Assembly (NCBI RefSeq): GCF_004307425.1
Contig: NZ_SEWZ01000002.1
Span: 376,935-440,934, forward strand
Source of the DNA: Aquirufa antheringensis
Lineage (GTDB): Bacteria; Bacteroidota; Bacteroidia; Cytophagales; Spirosomataceae
Length of the DNA stretch: 64,000 nucleotides
Reading direction: 5' to 3'
Position numbers and translations under genes: made by a program. The notes beneath the pieces are model-generated. The model was not told where the DNA came from. It saw only the letters and a list, made by a program, of their open reading frames with translations, and did not search any database. Below are positions 41,920-49,547 of the stretch, piece after piece (position 1 is the stretch's first letter; each line of letters starts with the position of its first letter).

Positions 41920-42270
41920 CTAGTTTTTATATCCCATCGAAAGCCCTACATCACCCTTCACATCTAGCTTAACGTCCACCGATTTATCAGACGAATTTTC
42001 AATTCGAAGAGCGGTATTTTTCCCTACTTTAAGTTTCACATTTGCTGCGGGTTGTAACGTCAAAGGAGAGTGACGTCCCCCATCGATTGGATATTGCCAA
42101 ACCGTTAGCGGCGAAGTAGAAACATTCGTCACACTAGCAGAAAATCGGCCGTGTTTATTATTACCTAGTATAAATGCATCGTTCGCCTGAATAGTAGTAG
42201 TGGAATGAAGCATATTGCAAGCAGAAAGGAAGATTCCGGTTATCAGGATGCTAAAAATGGATTTGATCAT
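41920..42270 (-). CDS. Small lipoprotein, unknown function
   Basis: A 116-residue protein with a lipobox (FLSAC, Cys ~18) and a beta-sandwich-like mature part (FILGNNKHGRFSASVTNVST, LTVWQYPIDGG, LRIENSSDKSVDVKLDV). No domain is recognised. Divergent from the monooxygenase-like gene at 42370. Confidence 0.65.
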   Translation of the reverse strand: MIKSIFSILITGIFLSACNMLHSTTTIQANDAFILGNNKHGRFSASVTNVSTSPLTVWQYPIDGGRHSPLTLQPAANVKLKVGKNTALRIENSSDKSVDVKLDVKGDVGLSMGYKN

Positions 42271-42369
42271 TTTAGTTTGTTTAGTAGCTTAACGGCATTT
42301 AGGAGGAAAAGTTTTAGCTTTGATTTATATTGCGTTTAAGATCTTTATCGACCTATATCCCTACCTAAA

Positions 42370-42744
42370 ATGAAACAAATTTTCTTCGTTCTATTTCTGC
42401 TAATGGCTAGCCAAATCTATGCCCAAGACTCCAATCGCATGCACCGCATTGCGAAAATCAAAGTCGATGCGAAGCAACTTGACGTCTATAAATCGCTTTT
42501 AAATGAGCAGATGAATACCGCGATAAAAGTGGAACCAGGTGTTTTATCGTACACTGCAGTGGCGGATAAAAAAGACGCGACGAGCATCATTATTTTTGAA
42601 GTGTACGCGAGTGTGGAAGCGTATCAGTCTCATATTTTAACGCCCCATTTTAAGAAATACAAAGACGCGGTAAAGGACATGGTTTTGTCACTAGAACTGA
42701 TCGATACGGACGTCGTTTGCCTAGCTAAGAAAGAAAATTTCTGA
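42370..42744 (+). CDS. Exported ABM-domain putative quinol monooxygenase
   Basis: A 124-residue protein with a signal peptide (ending IYAQ) and an antibiotic-biosynthesis-monooxygenase (YgiN-like) ferredoxin fold: RIAKIKVDAKQLDVYKSLLN, EPGVLSYTAVADK, IIIFEVYASVEAYQSHI. ABM proteins are usually cytosolic, but exported forms occur in Bacteroidota. Function unproven. Its stop overlaps the start of the next, broken frame by one base. Confidence 0.78.
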   Translation: MKQIFFVLFLLMASQIYAQDSNRMHRIAKIKVDAKQLDVYKSLLNEQMNTAIKVEPGVLSYTAVADKKDATSIIIFEVYASVEAYQSHILTPHFKKYKDAVKDMVLSLELIDTDVVCLAKKENF

Positions 42745-42875
42745 TGAAATCATTCAAAGAATCTTTGTCGCAACCAGCACCTGATCCGCAGCTATCTATA
42801 GTCTTAAAAAGTCTTTGGTACGATGCCAAAGGAGACTGGGCGAACTTAGTTTCTTATTTTATCGAGAAAGTTTGA
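42744..42875 (+). pseudogene. Truncated small conserved protein (LWYDAKGDW type)
   Basis: Forty-three codons encode SIVLKSLWYDAKGDW, the opening of a small conserved Bacteroidota hypothetical protein that normally continues with a KAH..VQD helix and further helical repeats to 70-90 residues. Here the frame ends after LVSYFIEKV. The break lies just before the operator of the next module, suggesting the TA module was inserted here. Confidence 0.45.
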
Positions 42876-42877
42876 TT

Positions 42878-42922
42878 ATCAAACAGTTGATAGTTTTATT
42901 ATCAAACAATTGTTTACCTTTG
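42878..42922 (+). promoter_or_regulatory. Operator/promoter of the Panacea-type TA module
   Basis: Two similar boxes: ATCAAACAGTTGAT (42878-42891, an imperfect palindrome) and ATCAAACAATTGTTT, containing the perfect palindrome AAACAATTGTTT (42904-42915). The -7 element TACCTTTG (42915-42922) abuts the second box, so a bound repressor would cover the promoter. The XRE domain of the next gene is the likely ligand. Confidence 0.6.
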
Positions 42923-42950
42923 ATTCATCATAGTGCTAAACAATAGCGAA

Positions 42951-43751
42951 ATGCCTGACAAACTCACTAAAAAAGATATCGGTTATAGAGTAACAGAGCT
43001 TCGGAAGCGGAAAGGCTTGTCTCAGGATGATTTAGCCAAGAAAGTACATATTTCTAGATCCTCATTGACTCAAATTGAATTAGGGAATAGGGGCGTTGAT
43101 GTTTTAGAATTGCATAAACTTTCGCTTCAACTTGGCTTTTCATTGGATGAATTTTTGTCCCCTGATTTTGATTTGAATCCTGATTTTGTGGAAGAAGAAA
43201 ATGCGCTTTTGGAAAAAAAAGAACGCATTTCCGTACCCAAACTTCACGTAGAAAAATTTATAAATGTGTTACTCTATTTATTAGAGCGTTGCGCTGGAAA
43301 GCCCAATGTAGGAGAAACAGTCCTGTATAAACTACTTTATTTTTCGGATTTCAATTATTACGAATTGTATGAGGAGCACTTAACAGGAGCACAATACCGT
43401 AAATTACCTTTTGGCCCTGTCCCTCAAAAACTTGATAACCTTATTCAGCAGATGATTGAAAAAAAACAGCTACAGCGCGTTAAATCAGTTTATCGAGGCT
43501 TTCCGCAAACCCGTTATTTGCCCTTAGTAAAAGCTGACTTAAAAGTATTGAAAGCAAGTGAAGCTGAAGTTATGGATCGCGTAATCGAGCAAATGAGTGA
43601 CTGGTCTGCTTCCGCTATAAGCGAGTACTCTCACAAGGATATGCCTTGGTTAGCGTCGAAAGATGGAGATATAATTAATTATGAATTAGCTTTTTATCGG
43701 GAAGCTCCCTTTTCTGTTAGAAATTATGGGGAGGAGGCAGAAGCACCATGA
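42951..43751 (+). CDS. XRE-Panacea (DUF4065) antitoxin
   Basis: About 266 residues. N-terminal XRE helix-turn-helix at ~10-65 (LRKRKGLSQDDLAKKV, SRSSLTQIELGNRG), then a Panacea/DUF4065 domain from ~105 (NVGETVLYKLLYFSDFNYYE, LTGAQYRKLPFGPVP). Panacea domains are versatile antitoxins that neutralise unrelated toxins directly. The HTH probably autoregulates from the palindromic operators just upstream. ATG 42951 is preferred over the GTG at 42933, though either is possible. ATGA overlap with the toxin gene. Confidence 0.82.
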   Translation: MPDKLTKKDIGYRVTELRKRKGLSQDDLAKKVHISRSSLTQIELGNRGVDVLELHKLSLQLGFSLDEFLSPDFDLNPDFVEEENALLEKKERISVPKLHVEKFINVLLYLLERCAGKPNVGETVLYKLLYFSDFNYYELYEEHLTGAQYRKLPFGPVPQKLDNLIQQMIEKKQLQRVKSVYRGFPQTRYLPLVKADLKVLKASEAEVMDRVIEQMSDWSASAISEYSHKDMPWLASKDGDIINYELAFYREAPFSVRNYGEEAEAP

Positions 43752-44092
43752 TTTTTTTAGAATTAGATGAATTCCAGAAGGAGCTAAAATTCTTACAAAA
43801 GAAATACCGATCCCTTTTAGAGGATTTGGAAGTACTTAAGCTTGTTTTAGGAGTATTGCCTAATCAGCGCCCACCTTTTAGTTTCGAAATTTCAGATTTA
43901 GGTCTTACAACTTGTATTATTAAGGTAAAAAAAATAGCCTGTAAATCGTTAAAAGGTAGAGGGGTTAATTCAGGACTTCGGTTGATTTATGCTCATTTCC
44001 CCGAGGAGGACAAAATTGTCTTTGTGGAGTTATATCACAAGAACAATAAAGAGAATGAAGACCGGGGTCGGATTTTAGCGAATTTCAGTTAA
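43748..44092 (+). CDS. RelE/HigB-like toxin partner of the Panacea antitoxin
   Basis: A 114-residue basic protein. Its C-terminal half (KVKKIACKSLKGRGVNSGLR, LIYAHFPEEDKIVFVELYHK, NNKENEDRGRILANF) has the strand order and basic/aromatic residues of RelE/ParE-superfamily toxins, which usually cleave mRNA on the ribosome. The N-terminal helix (ELDEFQKELKFLQKKYRSLL) is typical for interaction with the antitoxin. It is translationally coupled to it by ATGA. The assignment to RelE rather than another fold is from pattern only. Confidence 0.65.
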   Translation: MIFLELDEFQKELKFLQKKYRSLLEDLEVLKLVLGVLPNQRPPFSFEISDLGLTTCIIKVKKIACKSLKGRGVNSGLRLIYAHFPEEDKIVFVELYHKNNKENEDRGRILANFS

Positions 44093-44165
44093 ATCGAATC
44101 CGGGTTCTATTTTATCAAAAAAATACATTAAATTGTGTCTTTAATGATTTAATCCTACGTTAACT

Positions 44166-45044
44166 ATGAAAATGAAATCAATTGTAGCGGTATTAGCCTT
44201 AACGGCGATGACCCTATTCTCGTTCAAAGCATCTGATAAAGAGGTGCAATCTGACAAGCGTTTTGGCGGTTTAGCCTTGTACACGGTTCGTGATGCGATG
44301 AAAGATGCACGCGCAACCTTAGAAAAAGTAGCACAAGCAGGTTATGTAAACGTAGAATCTGCGGGTTACAACAATGGTAAATTCTATAATTTGTCTCCAG
44401 CGGATTTCAAATCGCTTCTAGATGAAATGAAATTAACACCTATTTCTGCTCACCAAGGAACAGTAACGTTTGAAAATATTGATCAACAAATCGCTGATTT
44501 AAAAGCGGCAGGTTTCAAGTACTTTGTTGTTCCAGTTCCCCCAATGGGCTTGTTTATGTATGACGCAGTAAACAAGAAACTAGCGATGAAAGGTGGCGCT
44601 AAGAATTTGGCAGAAATCTTAGACAAATTAGGCGAGAAATGTACGGCTGGCGGTTTGCAATTATTATACCACAACCATGATTTTGAATTCCAAAAAGATG
44701 CGGACGGAATTGTTCCGATCGAGTATTTATTAGAGCATTGCAATCCGAAGAACGTTAACTTCCAAATGGATTTATACTGGGTAACTAAAGCCGGTGCAGA
44801 TCCAGTGGATTATTTCAAACGCTATCCAGGTCGTTTCAAAATTTGGCACGTAAAGGATATGGATGATCAAGGTCGTTTCGCTCCAGTAGGAAATGGGAAG
44901 ATTGATTTCAAACGTATTCTAGACAACAAGAAATTAGCGGGAATGCAATACTATTTCGTAGAGCAAGATGCTTGTTTTAACGAAACGGCTTTAGAGGCGA
45001 TCGTAATCAGCCACAAGGGTTTAGAGAAAATTGGATTCAAGTAA
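44166..45044 (+). CDS. Exported sugar-phosphate isomerase/epimerase-like TIM barrel
   Basis: A 292-residue protein: signal peptide (ALTAMTLFSFKAS), then an AP-endonuclease-2/xylose-isomerase-like barrel with metal residues in VESAGYNNG, LLYHNHDFEFQK, NFQMDLYWVTKAG, IWHVKDMDDQGRF and FVEQDAC. The family includes epimerases and 3-keto-glycoside hydrolase/isomerases, often exported in Bacteroidota. Monocistronic, with a shared terminator against coaX. Confidence 0.83.
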   Translation: MKMKSIVAVLALTAMTLFSFKASDKEVQSDKRFGGLALYTVRDAMKDARATLEKVAQAGYVNVESAGYNNGKFYNLSPADFKSLLDEMKLTPISAHQGTVTFENIDQQIADLKAAGFKYFVVPVPPMGLFMYDAVNKKLAMKGGAKNLAEILDKLGEKCTAGGLQLLYHNHDFEFQKDADGIVPIEYLLEHCNPKNVNFQMDLYWVTKAGADPVDYFKRYPGRFKIWHVKDMDDQGRFAPVGNGKIDFKRILDNKKLAGMQYYFVEQDACFNETALEAIVISHKGLEKIGFK

Positions 45045-45061
45045 TCTTTGATTTATAGCAT

Positions 45062-45092
45062 AGAAAGAGCCTCGCAATTGCGGGGCTCTTTC
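45062..45092. terminator. Bidirectional terminator between isomerase and coaX
   Basis: GAAAGAGCC and GGCTCTTTC pair around a CGCAATTGCG core, giving a long symmetrical hairpin with A- and T-rich flanks. It lies between two convergent genes and overlaps the end of coaX. Confidence 0.85.
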
Positions 45093-45787
45093 TATTTTAC
45101 TAGGACAAGTAATCCCTTCCAAACAAGATGCTCGTTGACCGTGTAGCGTTCCGCAAAATACCCAGCGTCTCCCCCCGTTAAGATCACGTTAAGATTAGTG
45201 AAACGGGATTCAGCCTCTTTTATAAATCCATCAATCTCGAAAAATGTACCCGCCATTACCCCTGCATTTAGATTAGAATCAGTGTCTGTTCCCCAAGGTG
45301 TAAAATCAGGCTTAAGTGAAACAAGCGGTAATTTGTCTGTGAATTCAGCCATTGCTTTAGCGCGCATCTGTAAGCCAGGACTGATCGCGCCCCCTATAAA
45401 TTCGCCTTCAGAAGAAATTAAATTGTAGGTGATGCAGGTTCCTAAACAAATACAAAGAGAATTTTGACTTGGAAATTCAGCGAGACAAGCTTCGGCTAAA
45501 ATGAGGCGATCAAGGCCTAGAGTAGAAGCGTCATATGCTGAGAAACGGACTGTCGCGTCTTCTTTGGCAATCAAACGAACTTGAAAATTTGCCTTCAAAA
45601 AATCAATTATCGCATCAGGGATTTCAATCACACTACAAATCGCGATGAAGCTGATGGTATGAGTAGACGTAAGTTCAGCGATACTTGCCAGTGACACATC
45701 CGCGACAAACCCCGTTTCGCGCAGCTGAGAGCCATCAAAAAACGCATATTTTAGGCGTGTATTTCCAAAGTCAAAGCAGAGTATCAT
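45092..45787 (-). CDS. coaX: Type III pantothenate kinase
   Basis: A 231-residue ASKHA-fold kinase that phosphorylates pantothenate in the first step of CoA synthesis. It has the phosphate-1 motif CFDFGNTRLKYAF at the N-terminus, SLCICLGTCITYNLI with the catalytic-site Gly/Thr, EFIGGAISPGLQMR, and ILTGGDAGYF. The length is slightly short for CoaX (~245-260) but all motifs are present. Divergent from panD, so both likely share a control region. Confidence 0.92.
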   Translation of the reverse strand: MILCFDFGNTRLKYAFFDGSQLRETGFVADVSLASIAELTSTHTISFIAICSVIEIPDAIIDFLKANFQVRLIAKEDATVRFSAYDASTLGLDRLILAEACLAEFPSQNSLCICLGTCITYNLISSEGEFIGGAISPGLQMRAKAMAEFTDKLPLVSLKPDFTPWGTDTDSNLNAGVMAGTFFEIDGFIKEAESRFTNLNVILTGGDAGYFAERYTVNEHLVWKGLLVLVK

Positions 45788-45808
45788 ACGAGGTTGTTAA
45801 TAATTTGG

Positions 45809-45816
45809 TAATTTTG
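45809..45816 (+). promoter_or_regulatory. -7 element of panD
   Basis: TAATTTTG matches TAnnTTTG, 26 bases before the panD ATG at 45843. The -33 match is poor. Confidence 0.45.
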
Positions 45817-45842
45817 GGGAAAATAAATCAATCCGCAAAACC

Positions 45843-46193
45843 ATGTACCAGATTCAAATTTTAAAATCCAAAGTTCACCGCGCTACGATTACCGAAGCAA
45901 ACGTAGATTATGTAGGCAGTTTAACCATGGACGAAGATTTAATGGATGCGGCGAATATGATCGAGCACGAAAAAATCCAAGTAGTCAATGTCAATAATGG
46001 CGAACGCATCGAAACCTATTTAATCAAAGGCAAAAGAGGCTCTGGCGTTATTTGCTTAAATGGTCCCGCGGCTAGAAAAGGCGTCGTAGGCGACATAGTT
46101 ATCATTATTTCGTATGCGTTAATGGACTTTGAGGAGGCTAAAACTTGGCATCCTACGGTCATTTTTCCAAACGAGAAAAACCATCTTGCTTAA
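45843..46193 (+). CDS. panD: Aspartate 1-decarboxylase proenzyme
   Basis: A 116-residue pyruvoyl enzyme that makes beta-alanine from aspartate. The self-cleavage Gly-Ser pair is G25-S26 in DYVGSLTMD, with the conserved [20 protein letters not shown] and NGPAAR motifs. The full family length is met. Its TAA overlaps the stop of the convergent panB gene by 4 bases (TTAA). With PanB/PanC it supplies pantothenate, which the flanking CoaX and CoaBC convert towards CoA. Confidence 0.95.
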   Translation: MYQIQILKSKVHRATITEANVDYVGSLTMDEDLMDAANMIEHEKIQVVNVNNGERIETYLIKGKRGSGVICLNGPAARKGVVGDIVIIISYALMDFEEAKTWHPTVIFPNEKNHLA

Positions 46194-47005
46194 TACGATT
46201 CTTCTGCTGAAGGAAATTGCGCTTGCTTCACGTCTTGCACATAGGCGCTTGTTGCACGCGTAATTTCTCCGGCTAAATCCGCATATTTACGTAAAAATTT
46301 AGGCTTGAATTCGTTATTCATTCCTAGCATATCTTGCATCACTAAAACCTGTCCATCGCAATTTACTCCTGCTCCAATTCCGATGGTGGGAATTTGTAAG
46401 GCAGCGCTCACCTTTGCTGCTAAAGCAGCAGGAATTTTTTCTACTACTAACCCAAAGCAACCAGCTTCTTGTAACATAAGCGCTTCTTTTATCAATTTTT
46501 CCGCGGCTTCTTCGCCTTTCCCTTGAAGACCATACGATCCAAATTGGTGGATACTTTGGGGAGTTAAGCCCAAGTGACCCATAACGGGAATACCAGCTTT
46601 TGTGATTTTCAGAATTGATTCTAACACCTCTTCTCCTCCCTCTAATTTCACCGCGTGCGCTCCCGTTTCTTTCATAATTCGAACAGCAGACGCAAGTGCG
46701 ATAGCACTGTCAGATTGATAAGAACCAAAAGGCATATCCACTAAAACCATCGCTCTTTTTGCTCCTCTGCTGACGCATTGGGCGTGGTAAATCATTTGGT
46801 CTAGCGTAATAGGCAAGGTTGTTTCGTGACCCGCCATTACATTACTGGCGCTGTCTCCCACTAAAAGCACGTCTGTTCCTGCAGCGTCTAAAAGCGTCGC
46901 CATGGTATAATCATAGCAAGTTAACATCGCAATTTTTTTCCCCCGAACTTTCATGGATTGAAGGCCAGTCGTGGTGATTCTTTTTACTTCTTTTAAGTAG
47001 CTCAT
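46190..47005 (-). CDS. panB: 3-methyl-2-oxobutanoate hydroxymethyltransferase
   Basis: A 271-residue TIM-barrel enzyme transferring a hydroxymethyl group from methylene-tetrahydrofolate to alpha-ketoisovalerate to make ketopantoate. Motifs: [64 protein letters not shown], and [20 protein letters not shown]. All catalytic residues are visible. Downstream partner of panC with a 4-base ATGA overlap. Confidence 0.95.
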   Translation of the reverse strand: MSYLKEVKRITTTGLQSMKVRGKKIAMLTCYDYTMATLLDAAGTDVLLVGDSASNVMAGHETTLPITLDQMIYHAQCVSRGAKRAMVLVDMPFGSYQSDSAIALASAVRIMKETGAHAVKLEGGEEVLESILKITKAGIPVMGHLGLTPQSIHQFGSYGLQGKGEEAAEKLIKEALMLQEAGCFGLVVEKIPAALAAKVSAALQIPTIGIGAGVNCDGQVLVMQDMLGMNNEFKPKFLRKYADLAGEITRATSAYVQDVKQAQFPSAEESY

Positions 47006-47802
47006 GAAAATGTTTTATTATCTATTAGGCGGACGCCGCCAATGAAGGCAGCGACTAAAATAAGACAGGGTTTTTCGCCGTAAGGCTTTTCTAGTAAGGT
47101 AGTAGGGTCCACGCAAGCCACGTAATCGATGGATTCAAAACCGTTTTCCAGAAGGGATTGTTTGAATGCAAACTCGGAGGAAAGGTTGAATCCTTTGTAA
47201 ATGGCCAAAGCCTGTATTTTTTGTTCCTCAGATAATCGGGCATTTCGGCTGCTTAGTGCTAAACCTTCTGCTGATCGAACGGTAGGACATTTCACTAATT
47301 CAACGGATGAATTCGTTAGTTCTAACATCTTTTGTACTACGGCAATTTGCTGGTAATCCTTTTCACCCATAAAGAGCTTTGTAGGCTGCACCGCTTGCAG
47401 TAATAAATCCACGACGACACATACCCCTTGAAAATGCCCAGGTCTATATTTCCCCTCTAATATAGTCTCTAGAAAGCCTAAATTATATGATTTTAAATCC
47501 GCAGTTCCGTTTGGATACATTTCGGAAACGCTGGGATAAAAAACCGCATCGCAGCCTGCATTTCGTAATTTTTCTAGATCTGCTTCGAGCGTTACCGGGT
47601 ATTTATCGAAATCACTGGGATCGTTAAACTGGGTAGGATTGACGAAAATGCTGCAAACGCTTAGTTCACAAGCTTTTTTCGATGCCTCCATTAAGGCCAA
47701 ATGTCCTTCATGCAGTGCTCCCATCGTGGGTACAAATCCAATCGATTTCCCGGTGGAATGTAGGTAACTTTGAAGCTCGCTCGTTTTTTGAAATTGTTTC
47801 AA
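47002..47802 (-). CDS. panC: Pantothenate synthetase
   Basis: A 266-residue nucleotidyltransferase that joins pantoate and beta-alanine through pantoyl-adenylate. HIGH-like motif GFVPTMGALHEGHLALM at the N-terminus; SIFVNPTQFNDPSDFDKYP; KYRPGHFQGVCVVVDLL; FMGEKDYQQ; and the KMSKS-like SSRNARLSE. The start is at 47802, 52 bases from the divergent coaBC start. First gene of a panC-panB operon. Confidence 0.95.
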   Translation of the reverse strand: MKQFQKTSELQSYLHSTGKSIGFVPTMGALHEGHLALMEASKKACELSVCSIFVNPTQFNDPSDFDKYPVTLEADLEKLRNAGCDAVFYPSVSEMYPNGTADLKSYNLGFLETILEGKYRPGHFQGVCVVVDLLLQAVQPTKLFMGEKDYQQIAVVQKMLELTNSSVELVKCPTVRSAEGLALSSRNARLSEEQKIQALAIYKGFNLSSEFAFKQSLLENGFESIDYVACVDPTTLLEKPYGEKPCLILVAAFIGGVRLIDNKTFS

Positions 47803-47830
47803 TTCATTATGTTAATGGGCGAAATTACCA

Positions 47831-47838
47831 TATTTTTG
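47831..47838 (+). promoter_or_regulatory. -7 element of coaBC
   Basis: TATTTTTG matches TAnnTTTG, 16 bases before the coaBC ATG at 47855. Divergent from panC. Confidence 0.5.
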
Positions 47839-47854
47839 GCCAAACTTTTCTAAA

Positions 47855-49045
47855 ATGACTCTCCAAGGGAAAAAAATAATACTGGGAATTACGGCCAGTA
47901 TTGCCGCCTATAAATCGATACAATTAGTCCGCTTATTAACGAAAGCGGGGGCTGAGGTACGGATTGTGATGACGAAGGACGCTAAAGAGTTTGTTTCCCC
48001 TTTAGTGCTTTCTACTTTTTCCCATCACCCAGTGTGGATTGAGTTTCACGAAGGAAATGTGTGGAATAATCACGTGGAGCTAGGGTTATGGGGAGATGTT
48101 TTTATTGTTGCGCCGGCTACTTGTAATACCTTAAGTAAGATGGCGAATGGGCTGTGTGATAATATCGTTTTGGCTACTTACTTATCTGCTAGATGTCCTG
48201 TAATAGTGGCCCCAGCCATGGATGAAGATATGTTTTTACATCCCGCGACGCAGCGATCATTAGAGCAACTTCGCTCCTATGGAAATACGGTTTTAGCAGT
48301 TAATTCAGGTGAATTAGCGAGTGGATTAGTAGGTCAAGGTCGTATGATGGAGCCGGAGGAAATCGTTCAGTATTTAATTCAGACCACGTTTCGGGATACG
48401 ATTCTGTCTGGCAAACACGTCCTGATTACGGCGGGTCCTACCCAAGAATTACTAGATCCAGTACGCTATATTTCTAATTTTTCAACCGGGAAAATGGGGA
48501 TTTGTCTCGCAGAAGAATGCTACTTACAAGGGGCAGAAGTAACCTTAATAGCCGGGCCTTTACAAGTCTCTACCCACATTCAGGGAATTAACGTAGTGAA
48601 TGTTAGGTCTGCCGCTGAAATGGAATTAGCCTGTTTAGTTCAAGCGGCTTCCTCTGATATTATTTTCATGGCAGCTGCAGTTGCCGACTACCGTCCTGCC
48701 TCACCTGCTAAAGAAAAGATAAAGAAGTCAGAAGCAATGTCTACGCTTGTTTTAGAGAAAACGACAGATATTTTATCGGCATTAGGTGCGGTGAAAAAAG
48801 CACATCAAACCCTAGTAGGATTTGCGCTGGAAACCGAAAATGAAGAAGCGAATGCATTGAAAAAAATGCAACAAAAAAACACCGATTTTATCGTGTTAAA
48901 TTCGCTGAAAGAAGCGGGAGCAGGTTTTGGTTTAGACACGAATCAAGTGACGATTTTTTCTGCTTCAGGAGAAAAGAAAAAAGTAGAGTTACAATCTAAA
49001 GTAGAGGTGGCAAAGGAGATTATAGAATTCGTTATTGCACACTAA
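47855..49045 (+). CDS. coaBC: Bifunctional phosphopantothenoylcysteine synthetase/decarboxylase
   Basis: A 396-residue fusion. The CoaC flavoprotein decarboxylase half is 1-~180 (ILGITASIAAYKSIQLVR, ATCNTLSKMANGLCDN, APAMDEDMF), and the CoaB half is ~190-396 (HVLITAGPTQELLDPVRYIS, NFSTGKMG, AAAVADYRP, LVGFALETE, KKMQQKNTDFIVLN). It makes 4'-phosphopantetheine from phosphopantothenate and cysteine. It completes a local cluster in which PanD, PanB, PanC and CoaX supply the substrate. Confidence 0.95.
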   Translation: MTLQGKKIILGITASIAAYKSIQLVRLLTKAGAEVRIVMTKDAKEFVSPLVLSTFSHHPVWIEFHEGNVWNNHVELGLWGDVFIVAPATCNTLSKMANGLCDNIVLATYLSARCPVIVAPAMDEDMFLHPATQRSLEQLRSYGNTVLAVNSGELASGLVGQGRMMEPEEIVQYLIQTTFRDTILSGKHVLITAGPTQELLDPVRYISNFSTGKMGICLAEECYLQGAEVTLIAGPLQVSTHIQGINVVNVRSAAEMELACLVQAASSDIIFMAAAVADYRPASPAKEKIKKSEAMSTLVLEKTTDILSALGAVKKAHQTLVGFALETENEEANALKKMQQKNTDFIVLNSLKEAGAGFGLDTNQVTIFSASGEKKKVELQSKVEVAKEIIEFVIAH

Positions 49046-49100
49046 TTTTTTCTAATCCGTTTTACAAGAAGCTTTTTTGTTCTGTTAAATTATTAAAAAA

Positions 49101-49547
49101 ATGAGCTTATTAAAAGAACTAATTGCCCTTTACGATCGCGACTTGAAGGCGCTTCGCAATGAAATCGAATCTTACCCTGATGATGCTTCGGTTTGGAAAA
49201 AAGCGGAGGGGATTAATAACCCTGGAGGAAATGTATTTTTGCATTTGATGGGTAATTTGAACACTTTTTTCGGGGCAGTTTATGCGAATACTGGATATGT
49301 TCGTGATCGCCCGCTTGAGTTTTCTGCGAGCGGAATTTCCCGAGCAAAATTACTTGCCATGTTGGATGAAATTCATCCGATTGTTTTACAAGTCCTTCGT
49401 GATTTTCCGGCTGAAAAATTGGGGGAAATCTACCCTATTAAAATATTCGATGAGGAGAAAACGGTCTCGTATATTTTCATCCATTTAGAGACGCATCTAG
49501 CCTATCATTTAGGCCAAATTAATTACCACCGCCGAATCTTAAGTTAA
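49101..49547 (+). CDS. DinB-family four-helix protein
   Basis: A 148-residue DinB/YfiT-like putative metalloprotein. The conserved metal-binding histidines are placed in NVFLHLMGNL (first) and FIHLETHLAYHLGQINYHRR (last two). Relatives are thiol-S-transferase-like or of unknown activity. It follows coaBC by 55 bases and is convergent with the TonB receptor gene, overlapping its end by 4 bases. Confidence 0.82.
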   Translation: MSLLKELIALYDRDLKALRNEIESYPDDASVWKKAEGINNPGGNVFLHLMGNLNTFFGAVYANTGYVRDRPLEFSASGISRAKLLAMLDEIHPIVLQVLRDFPAEKLGEIYPIKIFDEEKTVSYIFIHLETHLAYHLGQINYHRRILS

